A DNA stretch of 64,000 bases from positions 2,790,001 to 2,854,000 of the forward strand of contig NC_026657.2 in NCBI RefSeq assembly GCF_000004075.3, written 5' to 3'. The DNA is from Cucumis sativus (Eukaryota; Streptophyta; Magnoliopsida; Cucurbitales; Cucurbitaceae). Made by a program: the position numbers and the translations under genes. The notes under the pieces are model-generated. The model made no database searches, had not been told where the DNA came from, and was given only the letters and a program-made list of their open reading frames with translations. Shown in pieces: positions 11,695-24,548 of this stretch (within the stretch, counting starts at the first letter, position 1; each line of letters opens with the position of its first letter).

Positions 11695-13130
11695 ATTTCC
11701 GTATAACAAATTTTGTATTATTTTTTAAACTATTCCAAAATTACCCTTATTTTAAAAGAAATCTCCACAATTTTCTCTTTCTCCACAATTTTCTTTCATT
11801 CTACACCATTTTCCCCATTTTTCATCTTCACAATAGTTTTGTCCATTGTCCATATTCACCGTCTTTTTCTCCCTTCTTCATCTTTACCATTGTTTCTTCT
11901 CCATCTTTTTTGTGATTTTCTCCTATTTTAAGATCAATTCTTCTCTCCACGATTTTCTTCCATCTCACTTTCATATTTTTTTTAGATGTGATTCTTCCCT
12001 AAAATTTTACTTCATCCAATTTTTATAATTTGATTTAATTTCATCACTTGATTTTATTCAATTCAATTGATTTTATCAATATTTTTATATTTAAAAATGT
12101 GTTTAATTTCACTTGTATTGTACTTCGTTAGTTTGAGGTTTCATAGAAATGAAACATATTAAGAATTTTTCTATCACTTCTACAATTTTAGGTTAAAAGA
12201 AATTGAGATTTTTTTTCCTAAAAATATTGATGGATACAAGTTATCATTGATAGACTATTAGTTAGATTAGTTAATATGAGCATGGTGATGTTAGTCTATC
12301 ATTGATAGACCTGTATCCTAGTGCAACACTAATATCCTAAGTTATCATGATAGTAGTCTATCAATGATAGACTCGTATTCTAGTCTATAACTAATAGTAG
12401 TCTATCAATGATAAATTTTTATCCTAGTCCATAAGTGATATTAGTCTATTAATGATAGACTCTTATCTTAGCCCATCACTAATAGTAGTCTATCAATGAT
12501 AGACTCGTATCCTAGATCATCACTGATATTAAATCTTATCCTAGACCATCACTAATATCCTAAGTTATCATTGATAGTAGTATATCAATAATAGATATGT
12601 ATCCTAGTCCATCACTGATAGTAGGATAGTAGTCTATCAATGATAGATCTGTATCCTAGTCCATCACTGGTAGTAGTCTATCAATAATAAACTCGTATCC
12701 AAGGTCATTACTAATATTAGTCCATCAGTGATAGACTCTATCTTCTAGTAAAATCAATTGAATTGAACAAAATCAACCTAGAGTGATGAAATTAAATCAA
12801 ATTGTAAAAACTGGATGAAGTAAAATTTTATGAAAGAATCACATCTAAAATAATATCAAAGTGAGATGGAAGAAAATCGCAGAGAGAAGAAATGATATTA
12901 AAATAGGATAAAATCACAAAGAAGATGGAGAAAAAACGATGGTGAAGATGGAGATGGGAGAAAACTGTGAAGATGAAAATGGAGAAAATTGTGGAGAAAA
13001 AGAAAATCTTTAAAGAAAATCAGAAAATGAAGAAAAAGAAGAAAGTGGAAGATGGAAGACAACACCTAAAATGTATTTGAGGGTATTTTCGTCTTTTAAC
13101 TTGAAATTTAATTAAAATTTGTCGTATGCA
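11695..13130. mobile_element. Foldback or MULE-like element with long inverted arms and a tandem-repeat core
   Basis: The left arm (about 11695-12080) and right arm (about 12745-13130) are inverted copies of each other. Matching landmarks, each read as reverse complement, include ACAAATTTT near both ends, TCCACAATTTTCTC, TCTTCATCTTTACCATCGTT-like tracts, TGATTTAATTTCATCAC and CAATTCAATTGATTTTA. Between the arms lies a tandem array at about 12288-12740. No transposase frame is present, so the element is non-autonomous. Terminal inverted repeats of several hundred bases fit Mutator-like or foldback elements. I could not define a target-site duplication, so the ends are approximate. Confidence 0.75.
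12288..12740. repeat. Tandem array of ~42-45 bp degenerate units
   Basis: About ten diverged units share the pattern AGTCTATCAATGATAGACT, then CGTATCCTAGTCCATCACTG, then a short ATA-rich link. Each unit is itself partly palindromic (CTATCAATGATAG). Spacing varies and there are partial copies, as expected for an old minisatellite. It forms the loop between the inverted arms of the surrounding element. Confidence 0.8.
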
Positions 13131-16100
13131 ATTCTTTTAAAGATTTGTTAATTTGGAGTAATTTGCTATATTCCCACTCATAGCATATAATTATAGAACA
13201 AGAAAAAGCCCAGAGAAGGAAAAGGAAAGATTATGTTCATCTTTATCAAATCTTAAACTCTCTCCATATTCCACGATGAGATAAGTAAATGAAGTTTAGA
13301 TAGTACATGTTTTTTTCCTTTTTGTAGTTGGACAGCCCAATAGGATTGGACACAGTGGGCCTACCCAAAAGATTATTGGGCTTAGGTTTAAACCTTGTGA
13401 CCCATAATCCATGGATATATATGGACACTTTAATAGATATATATAGCCTACATTAAAGTATAAATTTGATTCTTATATTATGGATAGGAAAGAAATAAAT
13501 ATTTAGAAAAATTTTAAATAATGGTAAAAATGCTAATTTGGTCCAAAATTAAACTTCAAATTTTTTTGAACAAAATAATTCAAAATCTAGAACATTTATC
13601 AAATGTATGATGTCCGAATGATTTTTCATCTAAAAATTTCTTAAGGGAATTATGAATTAATGAATAGTTGCAAGAGTATTAGTGAAATTGAGATTGAGAT
13701 GATTATTAACTATCTTACTAAGTTTTCATTTTATATTCCAAAATTCTTTTTAACTTTATAAGGTTGGTTTACTACCAAACTCAATCATCGATGGTGAGAT
13801 TGAGATCTGTAGAGACAGAAGTCATGCTAATACTACTCAGTCAAATTCAGTTTTAAATAATTTTCAAATAATAGTTGTAAGAGTATTAGTGAAATGGGTG
13901 AGTTGTGTTGTTGTGGGCTGTGGGGGCATTTGGTGTATGTGTGTAAGAGTATGTGTATGGTTCATTAATATGTTTGAAAGAGATTATGCAAAGAGAAAAG
14001 TTAGATAAGTTAGAGACATTGTCAGGCTCACAAATGAACCATAAATTATTTATTACATAAAATCAAAAAAAGAAAAAGAAAAGAATAGAAATAGAAGAAA
14101 AAGTAGGTAAAAATATCAAGTGAAAACCATGACTTTATTTAATTCCACATTTGTCTTATTCATTCAATAAAAATATATGAATATTTTCTGAAAATCTTCA
14201 GCTGCCATCCAATTTAATTCCACATTTAATTTGATGGGTAAGTTTTGAGCAATCTGATCCCATCAAGAAACACATTGAAGAAGAAAAAAAAAGGACAAAA
14301 TTTAAGTCTACTTTTGAAAACTGGTAGTTGAATTGGTTCTAAAAGTCAATTTTTCTTTTTCATTTGGAGTATAGTTTGAATGGTGGAACACACAATTTCT
14401 AATACTGTAATTTTTATTACTCGTTTTTAAGAATAATTCAAGAAGATAGAAAATAGACTCAGTTAATGATGGGTCAAATCTAGATGAATTTAATTTAAAA
14501 TAAAAGAAATTAGGTTGACGTTTTGATGTAGAAAGTGTTTCTGATTTTGGAAACAAGTTTTAATGTTTTGTACGTGAATAGTTAATAGTGTTGATATTGT
14601 ATTTATGGCAGTAGGTTATTTGTTATGCTTTAAATCTTTGAGTTAGTGATTTTGTTGAAAAGATTTTGGGAAATTTTGATTAAATGTCATGTTTGAAAAA
14701 TAGATTCATCAATTAATGAGGGCACTCAATGTGTTTACTCAAAACAAGTTTGAGAAGGAATGTTTTGTTTTTATTATTTTTTGCTTTGTATTTATGCCTT
14801 CCCTGTGCACATAATAATCAATTAATTGCATCCAACTAATTTTATTTTAACCTTTTCAAATAAAAAGGTAGTCAAATCCTAATCGACTCTCTTAAGTTAA
14901 GAAAGATCGATCATTGCTTAATTAAGTGCTTTATAGTGTTCACCTTTTTTTTTAAAGTTGATTAATGTCTCATAACGGTTGTGTAAAAGAAGGATGAGAA
15001 AGATATCGTAAAATAAACTCGTTTGTCATTTTTTTATTTGACCAACTAAGAATATCCACTTTTGATTTGAGGGGCATCTCATGAATGAAACCTTTTTAGA
15101 AAGTATTTGTTTCAACTTTTAGTACTAATAATATTCCTCAAATCAAACTAACCCTTTCCTACTTTTCAATTTGGAGACTATAATTCAAAAAGAATCTTCC
15201 ACTTATATACATATAACCTAATTGGTTAGCATCACACCAACTTAGTTCATTTCACACATCTTTTATATCAAATCTTCCATTTTCATATTCTACATGTAAT
15301 CTTCTTGAAAAATATAAAATATTATTTTTTTTTTTCCTTAAAAAGATCAATAATTTCAATATTATATTTCACTATTTTTTCTATGCATTTTAGAAAATAG
15401 CGAAACAATTTACAAAATAAAACAAAATTCATCCAATTGTGTGGAGCATTTTTGAAATTTTTGTTTGTACTTTCTAAATAGTTCCATTATTTTTGGATTA
15501 TTCATGACAAATCCCCCATAATTTATTTGGATTTTATCTTATATTTTTAAATTAAAATGGTTAATCATACCATACAAATGTGAAATTATCGTAAATGACA
15601 AAACTATTGAAAACATAGCAAAATTTTAGAATCTATCATTTTCTAGAGGTTGATATACATATATAGATTTTTATCCGTATCTATTATAGATAAATTTTGA
15701 GAATTTACTAATTTATAAATATTTTACTTTATTTTAATTTGTTATATTTAAAAAGAACGTAACCCTTAATTATTTTTTCCCTATTTTTTCTCTTTAAATA
15801 TTTAAATTTATTTGGAAAACCATTGATGATTTTAGGTAAAATTGAAACTTCAAAATGATTTGTGTGGTGTAAAACTAAAATGAAATAAAAAATTATGAAA
15901 GATGTTAATAACTATGGGTTTGAATTTGCTGTGGTTAGTTCCAAGTCTAAATGTAAACGAGTATAAATTCTACTTTGATTTGTAAATTTTATTGTTCTAT
16001 TTTACTTTCTGAATTTTTAAAATGTTTGTTTTAAGTTTTTTAAAACAATACTATTTAAATCATTATTGTCAAAAGTATGATTGGGTACAAGTCTTGTAAA

Positions 16101-18480
16101 AATCAACTGCTCTATATACTATATACTGGAAAGTCGCATTTGCGATTAACTTGTCAGTCTAGCAATTAAGCACAAAGTCATGGTCGATACACGATTTCAA
16201 TGTTAAAATCATTTACCATATATAATTATATATAATTCCATATTTATTTTCGGATTATCTAAAACAATTTACTATGTGTAATTATATTTTTTCTATTATT
16301 ATAAAATTTGAGAATTTTCTAATTTACTAACAACAAATTATTGTTGGGAATTTTTGTTTGCCAAACTTAATTTTTCGTATAATAAATGCCGAATAAGAAG
16401 AAATCAATAATTTCAATCTATTTAATCTTTTTTTCTATATATTTTTTTTAATTAGCTAATTTTGTTTTGCCTTCTCAAACGAAAATATTTAAATATTTCC
16501 ATCATTTTATTTTTAAACTTCATTTTTTTCTTTTGTGATAAAAATATTTTTTATAGGTCACCAAATCTTAAAATTATTTTAAATTTTTAAATACATTTTC
16601 TATTTAATTGGTACTTTTTAAATTATTTATAAAAATTCAACTTAAATTTGTAACGTTTGAAATTAGTTATAAATTTTCTAAAACAAATAATAAAATTTTA
16701 ACTTCTTTTTAATAATGGTTAAATGAGTGAACTTACCTTTTTATTTTTTAAATCATCTACCTTTCTTTGATCTAGTCTTCAGCCACGTACTCTGTAACTG
16801 GATTAAAGAGAGTCGTGTATCGAGCATACGACTTTCCTCCACAACATTTTTATCCCATATTTTACTATACTTTCAACTTCAACCCTTCTTTTATTTATTT
16901 TTTCATGGTCACCCAACTTTTATCATTAATTTGAAAAAAGAAACATTATCCTTAAAATTAGTCCCTAAAAATTTGATTTGATATATTAGTTCAATATGAA
17001 TGGTTTCTTTGACAAAGTTCCCAAATATATGTGGAAGGGTTGGTTTGAACTTCATACCATGTTTGAACGAGAAGATGCCATATAATAATATAAAACAAAA
17101 CTATATCATATAAGAAGACAAAACATGATGTTACCAAATATTCTTTGCCCAAAAAACATGGTTAAAATACAATAATATTCAAATCAATTCAAACACAATT
17201 CAAATAATTAGTTTTGATTTTTTTTCTAACTTAGTAAATACTCCTTTTCCATCTATTATATTTTCAGGCGTGGAATGGATTATTATAATATATAGTCATT
17301 ATAGTTTGTGTTTGGAATGTATATTACTATAATTTGAGTTATTATAATATGTGTTTGGAGAAATGACAAATAGTAAAAGAGGGAGTGAAAAATAGTGAAA
17401 AAGGAAGTGATGACAGACGAGAAATGATAGTTCTAATCATAATTCTAGAATTATGATAACTTCTTAGGCAAACACGGAGTAGCCCACTCCAATTCAAATG
17501 ATCCATTATGTTTATGTTTTATGATTGTTTTCGAAATTAAAGTCAAAATCTAAAAACTAATGCCTTATTTGCTAATTGTTTGTTTGTTTTTTTTTTTTTT
17601 TTTTAAATTTAGATTGATGTGTGTTTTTCTTACATTGGAGAATTAAATTTTAAACTATTTTTTTAGAAAATATTTTAAACATTTTTTTTAGTTTTCAATA
17701 TTTCGCGTGACTATTGATAACATCGGTAAAAAAAAAATAGATAGAGAAAAAGGCAGGAAATTTAGACGTGAAAATTAGTGTTGATATGGTTAGTTTTCAT
17801 TACAAAAAACGAGGACTTATTGATGAGTGATTTTAGAAAACCAAATTAATTTTTTAAAAACATGTTATATCCCCCTAAGTAGCAATTATTGTGTATATAT
17901 ATTTGTCTAAATTTGGTGAGTAAACAAACTCTTATACTCCCAAATAGAAAAGGAAAGAAGTTATATTTTATTTTTAAAAAAGCAAAAACTAAACAATAAT
18001 AATTACTAGACAAAGTCAAGAAAAAGCAATTACTAATAATTAATTTTTATTTTAAAAAAATTAACTTAGAATTCAAATTCCAAACTAAGAAATAGAAGTC
18101 TTTCAATAATCCAAATTACGAAAAATATTTGTAACAAATCCAAATTACGAAAAAGACAAATATGGAAATGACAAGTAAGAAATAGTGAAAAAGAAAAAGA
18201 AGCAAAATATAAATAAATCCAAAGGACCAAATAAAAGAGGTTGAAGCAAATTAAAAAAGGAAAAAGAAGTTTCAATGGCCTTTACATTATTAATATATTT
18301 TTTTTAAAAATTAATTTCAAAACTTAACGTCTCACATGCAAAAACAACCAAAGACTGACAAATAAAATAAAAATAAAAAGGAATTGAATTACCGAAACTA
18401 CCCTTTTGGTCCAACGTTCCATTTCCATATTCATTTGAATTTTCCCTTCCCGGGCCCCACTCACAAAATCCCCCCTCAGC
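13131..18480. other. AT-rich intergenic region with no supported gene
   Basis: No exon with family resemblance was found. The region has homopolymer T and A tracts. A stretch near 15600-15720 resembles decayed CTATCA/GATAG repeats. A possible small MITE-like stretch at about 17268-17505 starts GGCGTGGAATGGATTATTAT and ends near GGCAAACACGGAGTAG. Around 13324-13383 there are several GGCCCA/TGGGC motifs, which may be a relic promoter. Confidence 0.5.
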
Positions 18481-18556
18481 CCTTCCCTTATAAAACGGCT
18501 AAAAACCGTTGGTGGCGTTCTTGTAAATAACTCCAACTTACAAGCCCAAATTGCCG

Positions 18557-18667
18557 ATGGAGCCGAAATCTTGCTCAGTCTTCCACATCAAAGAATATCG
18601 CCCGCCGCCCGAAATCAGAAGAAAAGCTCGAACCCCCACGTTTGTGTTCCCTCACTTTCAACCCTAA
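18557..18667 (+). CDS. Possible 36-residue ORF with nearby TATA-like box; unrecognised
   Basis: An ATG at 18557 opens 36 codons ending in TAA. The predicted peptide starts MEPKSCSVFHIKEYRPPPEI and is basic and proline-rich. A TTATAAAAC box lies about 65 bp upstream. The surrounding 200 bp is more GC-rich than the flanking desert. This could be the first exon of a gene whose remainder is lost, a small-peptide gene, or chance. I see no convincing downstream exon before the next gene at 19.7 kb. Confidence 0.3.
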   Translation: MEPKSCSVFHIKEYRPPPEIRRKARTPTFVFPHFQP

Positions 18668-19539
18668 CTTATCCCAAATCACCCCTTTGCCCTTCCCTAT
18701 ATTTGAATTTCGAATCTCTCTCCACCTCATTTTCCATAACGTTTAGGGGTATTATCGGAATAAGTTTTTTAATCTTTTTTATTTCTTCTTCTTGTATACA
18801 ATTCAAATTTTTGTTATTTTGGATCGCAAACTCCCATGAACGTTATGTAAAAGAAAATTGGAAATTAATATAAAAACAATTTAACATATAGTTTGATTTT
18901 TTTTCTCTTTTGTCTTTTTTAAGTTTCATTGCTTGTTGATGTGTATTTATATATATAAAAAAAGCTATGTTGAAATGGAAAATTTTATAGAAAATAATAC
19001 ATTAATTTTTTGAATTTGATGCTAATGTATGCTTGATTTAGTAATATTGGTATGATCTTACCCTATAGAGGTTGTAAATTCAATTTTATACCGTGCAGTT
19101 GTTGAACTAGATTAGAGGTCGACAAGTTGTGAGTAGAGATGTTCAAATATATTTAGCTCTAACTCAATGATGTGGCCTCCAACTACATTCATTTTTTTTA
19201 GTATGGAGAATAGGTAAGAGAAAATAATAAAGAGAATTTAAGAATTTAAATTAAAAAAAGAGGTTAAAAGATGAAGGTGTAAAATAAATAATGAACTAAA
19301 GAAAAAGGTAAAATAGGATTGTTTCTTTTTGTTAAGCCTTTTAGGAGAAGTTATATACATATATTCCACATTTAGGAGTTTGTCCCCATCGGGTTATTTT
19401 TCAAAAAAGAGAAAAAGTTTTTCCTTTTCTTTTTTTCCATTTGATTAATATAAATATTTTAATTTTGTTTTTGTGGGGCAAATAAATATTAAATTGATTC
19501 GATATTCTATAGATTTTCGGTACAGTGAAAAACCCACGC

Positions 19540-19565
19540 TCCTCCTCCTCCTCCTCCTCTTCCTT
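19540..19565 (+). repeat. CTC trinucleotide repeat in the TPX2-like leader
   Basis: A (CTC)n/(TTC)n pyrimidine tract sits about 130 bp before the TPX2-like ATG, probably in the 5' leader. Such CT-rich leaders are common in plant genes. Confidence 0.6.
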
Positions 19566-19694
19566 CTTCTACAGATCGATTCTTCGATTTCTGAACTTAG
19601 GGCTTTATTGGCGAGTTTTCCCATACACATTGCTGCTGCTTGTTTCTTCTTTTACGAACAAGAAGGCGATCGCCATTTCATTCACAGTGAAGAA

Positions 19695-19870
19695 ATGGAT
19701 GAGGAAATGGAGGTTGAGCCGGTTGTTTTTGAGGCTTATGAAGTTGACATTGAGTATGAGTTTGATGCGGCTAGGTATTTTGATTTCACTCGTGAGGAGA
19801 GTTTTTATGAGGCTTCTCAAGCTGAGCTTTGGTTCCAGTCTGCTGGAAGTTACCCTCCTTCTCGTGAGTG

Positions 19871-19916
<46 letters not shown>

Positions 19917-22900
19917 GGATTTTACTTGACTTTTTATTTTTGTTTTCTGACTTGCTTATCGTTTTCTGGAGGATTTTATTATCATAGGGATTTTTCTGAC
20001 TAATCTGTTTATTAAGATTTTTCGTTTTTTGAATCTTAATGATGTTTCGTTTTGGTTGTTTTAGCTGTTGAGTTTGTTTCTTTGGTTTTTATGGAGTGAG
20101 GAGTGTTTTAAGGGGACTGGGATTTGTGATTTTCTTGAAATGTTTGTCACGAGTGTGTCAACGAACTGGAATTCATGATTTTCTTGAAATAATGTGCGTC
20201 ATTTTCACTGGGTTCGTTTCATTTCTTTGAATTTTCTTTTTGTTTCTTTTTTGTCAGCGTTTGTAGCGAAACTGTTTTTGAGGGAAGAGTGCCTTTTCGC
20301 TATTGGAAATGCATCTAAAAAATCTGAGGACCAGAATAACACAGTTGATTCCCTTAACGGTGGCCTCCAAGAAGGTGGATCAGTACGCGAGAATGAAAGA
20401 GGTATGTTTTTGGTTTAAGGACGTTGTGTCTTCTGTTCATCTCTGCTTTGATACGCTATTCTGGTTGTTGGTTGATAATAACAAATTACGAGATTATCAC
20501 GTAGATTGCCAAGGAGCAAATAGAGGAATCTTCACCAACTTGCGGGATAGAGACGTACAAAAAATTCACAATCAACAGCTTCAATTTACATCAGGTGGTC
20601 TGTCTTTTTCTGAAGAAGTAACTAGTGAATGTAGAACGTGAAATTGAAATCTTTGATTAGCTGCATTTTGCTTCTGTCAAAACATATAATTTTCATCAAA
20701 TATGAATAAATTTTACAGTTGGGGTTGGGGTGAGGGGACTATATGGATATATGTATTGAAGACTTTTTCCCCCCCTTTTTAATATGTTTCTTTTCTCTCT
20801 TTATTTCTGTTTTCCAGGATCTACATCACACAATCATCTATCTTTGAACAAACCAAAAGTCAAACCCCCATCTTATGTCAAACCATCTAAACCCCGGGGG
20901 ACTACTCTGATGAAACCAACAGCAAGCCACTTGGCGAGACAAAATTTCCCTACTCATTATACTGATACCAAGTGAGTACTAGTGATGGTCTCTTCATTTC
21001 ATTTTCTTGTTTGTATAGGCCAAACCTTCTTCTATTATTGCTCTTTATTATTCTATGTTTTTCTTTACATAAGTTCACCAATCTTTTTGTATTGCACATA
21101 CTATCAGGAAAACTACTTTAACTTGTTTGCAGATTCTTCTAATGCATACAATTGTCACAATGGCCTCTGAGTTTGGCTAGAGTGGTCCTTCGTCCTTATT
21201 TATGTTTTTATATAAATATTTATTTTCTGAAAAGTCTATTTGGTTATTGAGGCTAGCAATGATTCTGTTAAAAAAAGATTTCAAACAGTAAATGACTTGT
21301 GCGTATTCATTCTTCTACTAATTTTAGGTTGCAGAGAGTACTTGTTAAGAACAATGAGACAAGTGTCTGTAGCTCTGGAATCGAAAGTCAAGCTATCAAG
21401 AAGCAGAAGTTGGATGGAGGTCACTCACGTAAGGTATAATTTCATCAATTTGTCTCAATAACTCTCTCCATACATCATCAGTATTTTTATTTCTACTAAG
21501 TTTAATCACTGTTTTAAAAGGCATCTTTAGATCTAGGCTCATGAAAGTGCACCTTTGGATGTTGTCGGATGGCAATTGAGATAATCTCACTCAAATGGTT
21601 AAATTGTGCATCTCTTTATCACCATGGGTTTTTTCGCCCTTCTTTTCCTTTTTTGTTATAGAAACTGTAAGATACAAACAATTATTTGGCCTAGAATATT
21701 TTGTACGTAAGACAGTTCTTTTGTAGATAACTTATTTCATTATGATCTGTACATGCATTGTTGATGAGTTTATCTCACCCTTCAATGTCATGCATTGTGC
21801 ATGCTTCAGTGTGCAGTTAGTTAAGTACTTCGGCAATCGTGGAGTCTTTCGAAAAATTCTGCTATGCACTCAAAACTTTGTATGAGTTCTAATTTTTATC
21901 TTGCATACAGGTGAACGAAATAAAGCAACAGACTAGTTTTGTCCACAAGCTTCCCAAACAGGTGTGCTTTTATTGTTACTGTTATTATTATTATTATTAT
22001 CTATCAGCTCTATCTCCTTGGATAAAGTTCGTTTATGAAAAGATGAAGTCCATGACATCTTTCAAATGACCGAGTAGTGTGAGCATGCTCTTAGAGATAA
22101 ATGCAAGTGTGTATCTCTAAATTTTGGCATCGTAGACTGTATATTCTGTAGGTTTTCCATACTATTGTTTGTGTTATCCAGCCTTTTGTTTTTTCTTTGC
22201 CTGCACTATTCTCAATTCAAATTTGAGGCGCTTCAACTGATTCGGGATTCTAATTATTGAACAAGAAATCTTAGTTCAGTCTACGCAACTATGTGAGTAT
22301 CTTGATGTATTGGCAGGATGGAGTTGCTGAAAGAACTACTTTGAATGCCAAACAGAAGATTACAATTCCTAGGCAGCCTGACCTTGAAACAGCCCATAGG
22401 GCACATAGAATAAGGTTTGAAATTGATACTGATTTAGTTTACTTTAGTTGGAAAAATGTAGGTCCCAGATTATTTATAGGGCTTACAGTTACTTAAATTG
22501 CTTTGATGGCAGACTGAAAAGTAGGATGGAAGAAGATTATGAGATACCAACCACTCGAAGATTTAGAGCCCGCCCGTTAAACAGAAAAGTTGGTACTTGT
22601 ATCTGATAATATTATCCGATGGTATAATATTTCATTGCTGTTTCATGTTTTCTGATTGACGATGCATGCCCTTCTCATATCGCAGATTTTAGAGGCTCCC
22701 TCACTTCCGCTTCCGAAGAAAAGCACTCCCAAATTGCCCGAGTTTCAAGTAAGACATTTTCTGTCTTGTTCAATGAGGATATTTATAAGAAGTGTCCTTG
22801 AAGAAGAATAAAAAAAGCAGCAATAAAATGTAGAGTGAGATGAGACAAGCTTTTATACTATTCCTCATGTTGTCTTTTGTGTTTGTTGCCATGCTTCTTA

Positions 22901-24302
22901 GGAATTTCATTTGAGAACGTTGGAGAGGGCCATGCAAAATACTTCGGCTGTTTCGTCTTCAGCCTTTCATCACGATTATTCTGACATTACAGTCACTAGA
23001 AATTTGGAGTCCAGAAGGTATTAAAATGAAAAAAGAATCTTGTACTGCTCCCAGTAAAATACGAATACTGACATTCTTTTGTCACAATACTGATCGGTTG
23101 TATTTGTCTGTCTAGATCAAATGCGATTGATGATCAAAAGAATGATGAGTATCATGTAATGCAAAATTTCAAGGCATGCCCTCTTAATAGGAAGGTAAAT
23201 AAATAATTTATTGATGCTTTGGCGTGATAATGCTGAACAATTAGGCTTATTTATGGCGTGACTGGTGCAGATATTTTCAAGTAAAGGTGAAATGGGTGTT
23301 TTTAGAAATAGCAAGCAGGAAACCACAATACCAATGGTAAGCTTTTATTTTTGCCCATATTTTCTTAATGCACATTCTTATCTTTCCTATTCCTAAATCT
23401 CTAAGATGACATCATATTCAGGAATTTAAATTCCATAACGAGAAGAGAATTCTCCAACCACCAACAGAACTTTTCAACAAGGTAGATATAGGTTAAATTT
23501 GTTGTTGTTTTTATTAATTAATAATTGATTAGTTATAATTCTGTCTCATTAGTTTTATGACTAGTGTGATTGTTTTAATATTCTTATTAGCTTTCGCTGA
23601 CATCTCAACTCCATTCAAATAATGGACCCTTGACAAAAGTTCCTTCCCGTCCATCCATACCTTTGAAGGTATTAATTCATTTTCATAATTTCTTAGTTTC
23701 CTGGATTCACTTAGAATTTTCTTACATTCATCTTTCTTTAGAAATTAAAATTTTTCTAACGTCTAAAATTATTTATTCTCGATCTTTTTGGGATAAGAGC
23801 TCAAAGGAAAATAATTCGGTGTTATTTCAACCAGAACATAAGGTAAATATTGTACCTTCTTTTGGAAAAGATCTTTCCTCGTTCAATTTCATTTTAATGC
23901 CCTACACTTTAAACATCATAACCTTGTGGGTTTCTTATATTATGGGCTCATAAGATTCTGCCTTATATTATGGGCTCATAAGATTCTGCCTTATATTATG
24001 GGCTCATAAGATTCTGCCTTCACTGGTAGAAGCAAGGTTTTATTTTATTTTTTTGAACTTTTGTCTTATGCATTAGCATTCTACTGCAGATAACTCAATT
24101 GGTGAAAGAAACACCTGCAATTGCAGCAAAGCAGATTTATATGGGAAATAACGGATGCATATCTGATTCCTGCAACAATCAGTTGACCGTGAGGTATGCC
24201 ATATAGATATTCGTGAATGTGATAATATTGCAAATCATCTTACCACTTGAAATAAGCTAAAGATAAATCTCTTAACCATACAGGAATCCAGGAATTCGCT
24301 AA
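19695..24302 (+). CDS. TPXL2/3: TPX2-like spindle protein (short TPXL2/TPXL3 class)
   Basis: Seventeen exons: 19695-19863, 20258-20401, 20505-20594, 20818-20971, 21328-21433, 21911-21961, 22317-22414, 22513-22588, 22686-22748, 22902-23017, 23116-23194, 23271-23336, 23422-23481, 23591-23668, 23798-23842, 24090-24193 and 24284-24302. All junctions keep frame and give 505 residues. The N-terminus holds the acidic and aromatic YEFDAARYFDF segment (21-31), where TPX2 proteins bind Aurora kinase. The centre has KPRGTTLMKPTASHLARQN and two FxAxPLNRK repeats (about 288-296 and 374-382) of the importin-binding region. Arabidopsis TPX2 is longer, with a C-terminal kinesin-5/microtubule part missing here. 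The short form matches TPXL2/TPXL3. It likely activates and targets Aurora kinase on spindle microtubules. Exon 3 and exon 15 boundaries are the least certain. Confidence 0.9.
19870..19917 (+). repeat. (GT)n microsatellite followed by a poly-T tract at a splice donor
   Basis: Intron 1 of the TPX2-like gene begins GTGAGTGTT and runs almost at once into about fifteen GT repeats and then about eighteen T. The repeat starts fewer than 10 bp inside the intron. Confidence 0.9.
23934..24017 (+). repeat. Three perfect copies of a 28 bp minisatellite in an intron
   Basis: Copies at 23934-23961, 23962-23989 and 23990-24017 appear identical. Each reads CTTATATTATGGGCTCATAA then GATTCTGC. The array lies in intron 15 of the TPX2-like gene. 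Perfect identity implies recent expansion. Confidence 0.95.
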
Positions 24303-24548
24303 GCACATTCAAAATTCCGAGAGAATGGTTTCTTTCTACTGGGGCATCTGATTTTTGGTTTCAGCAATTAAATAGAAACCATTACATGATGTTGATAACA
24401 ACAGTACAGAAAAGGTTGTCGAGCTATTTTTTCTTCATAGAAATCAATTGAAGTCCATAATAGTACAGGAAAAGTTGTCAAACAGTTGTTTCTCTAGATT
24501 TATCTAACCCCCAACTCCTTATGTTCCCCCAACTTGTATCCAAATCCA

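Noticed and set aside
12288-12740. Regularly spaced repeats that superficially resemble a CRISPR array
   Set aside because: Units are degenerate, the spacers are themselves repetitive, and the array sits in a plant foldback element with no cas genes.
20303-20641. 112-codon frame overlapping TPX2-like exons 2-3
   Set aside because: Only its 3' part is coding, as exon 3. The 5' part is in a different frame from exon 2, and the intron between has good GT..AG ends.
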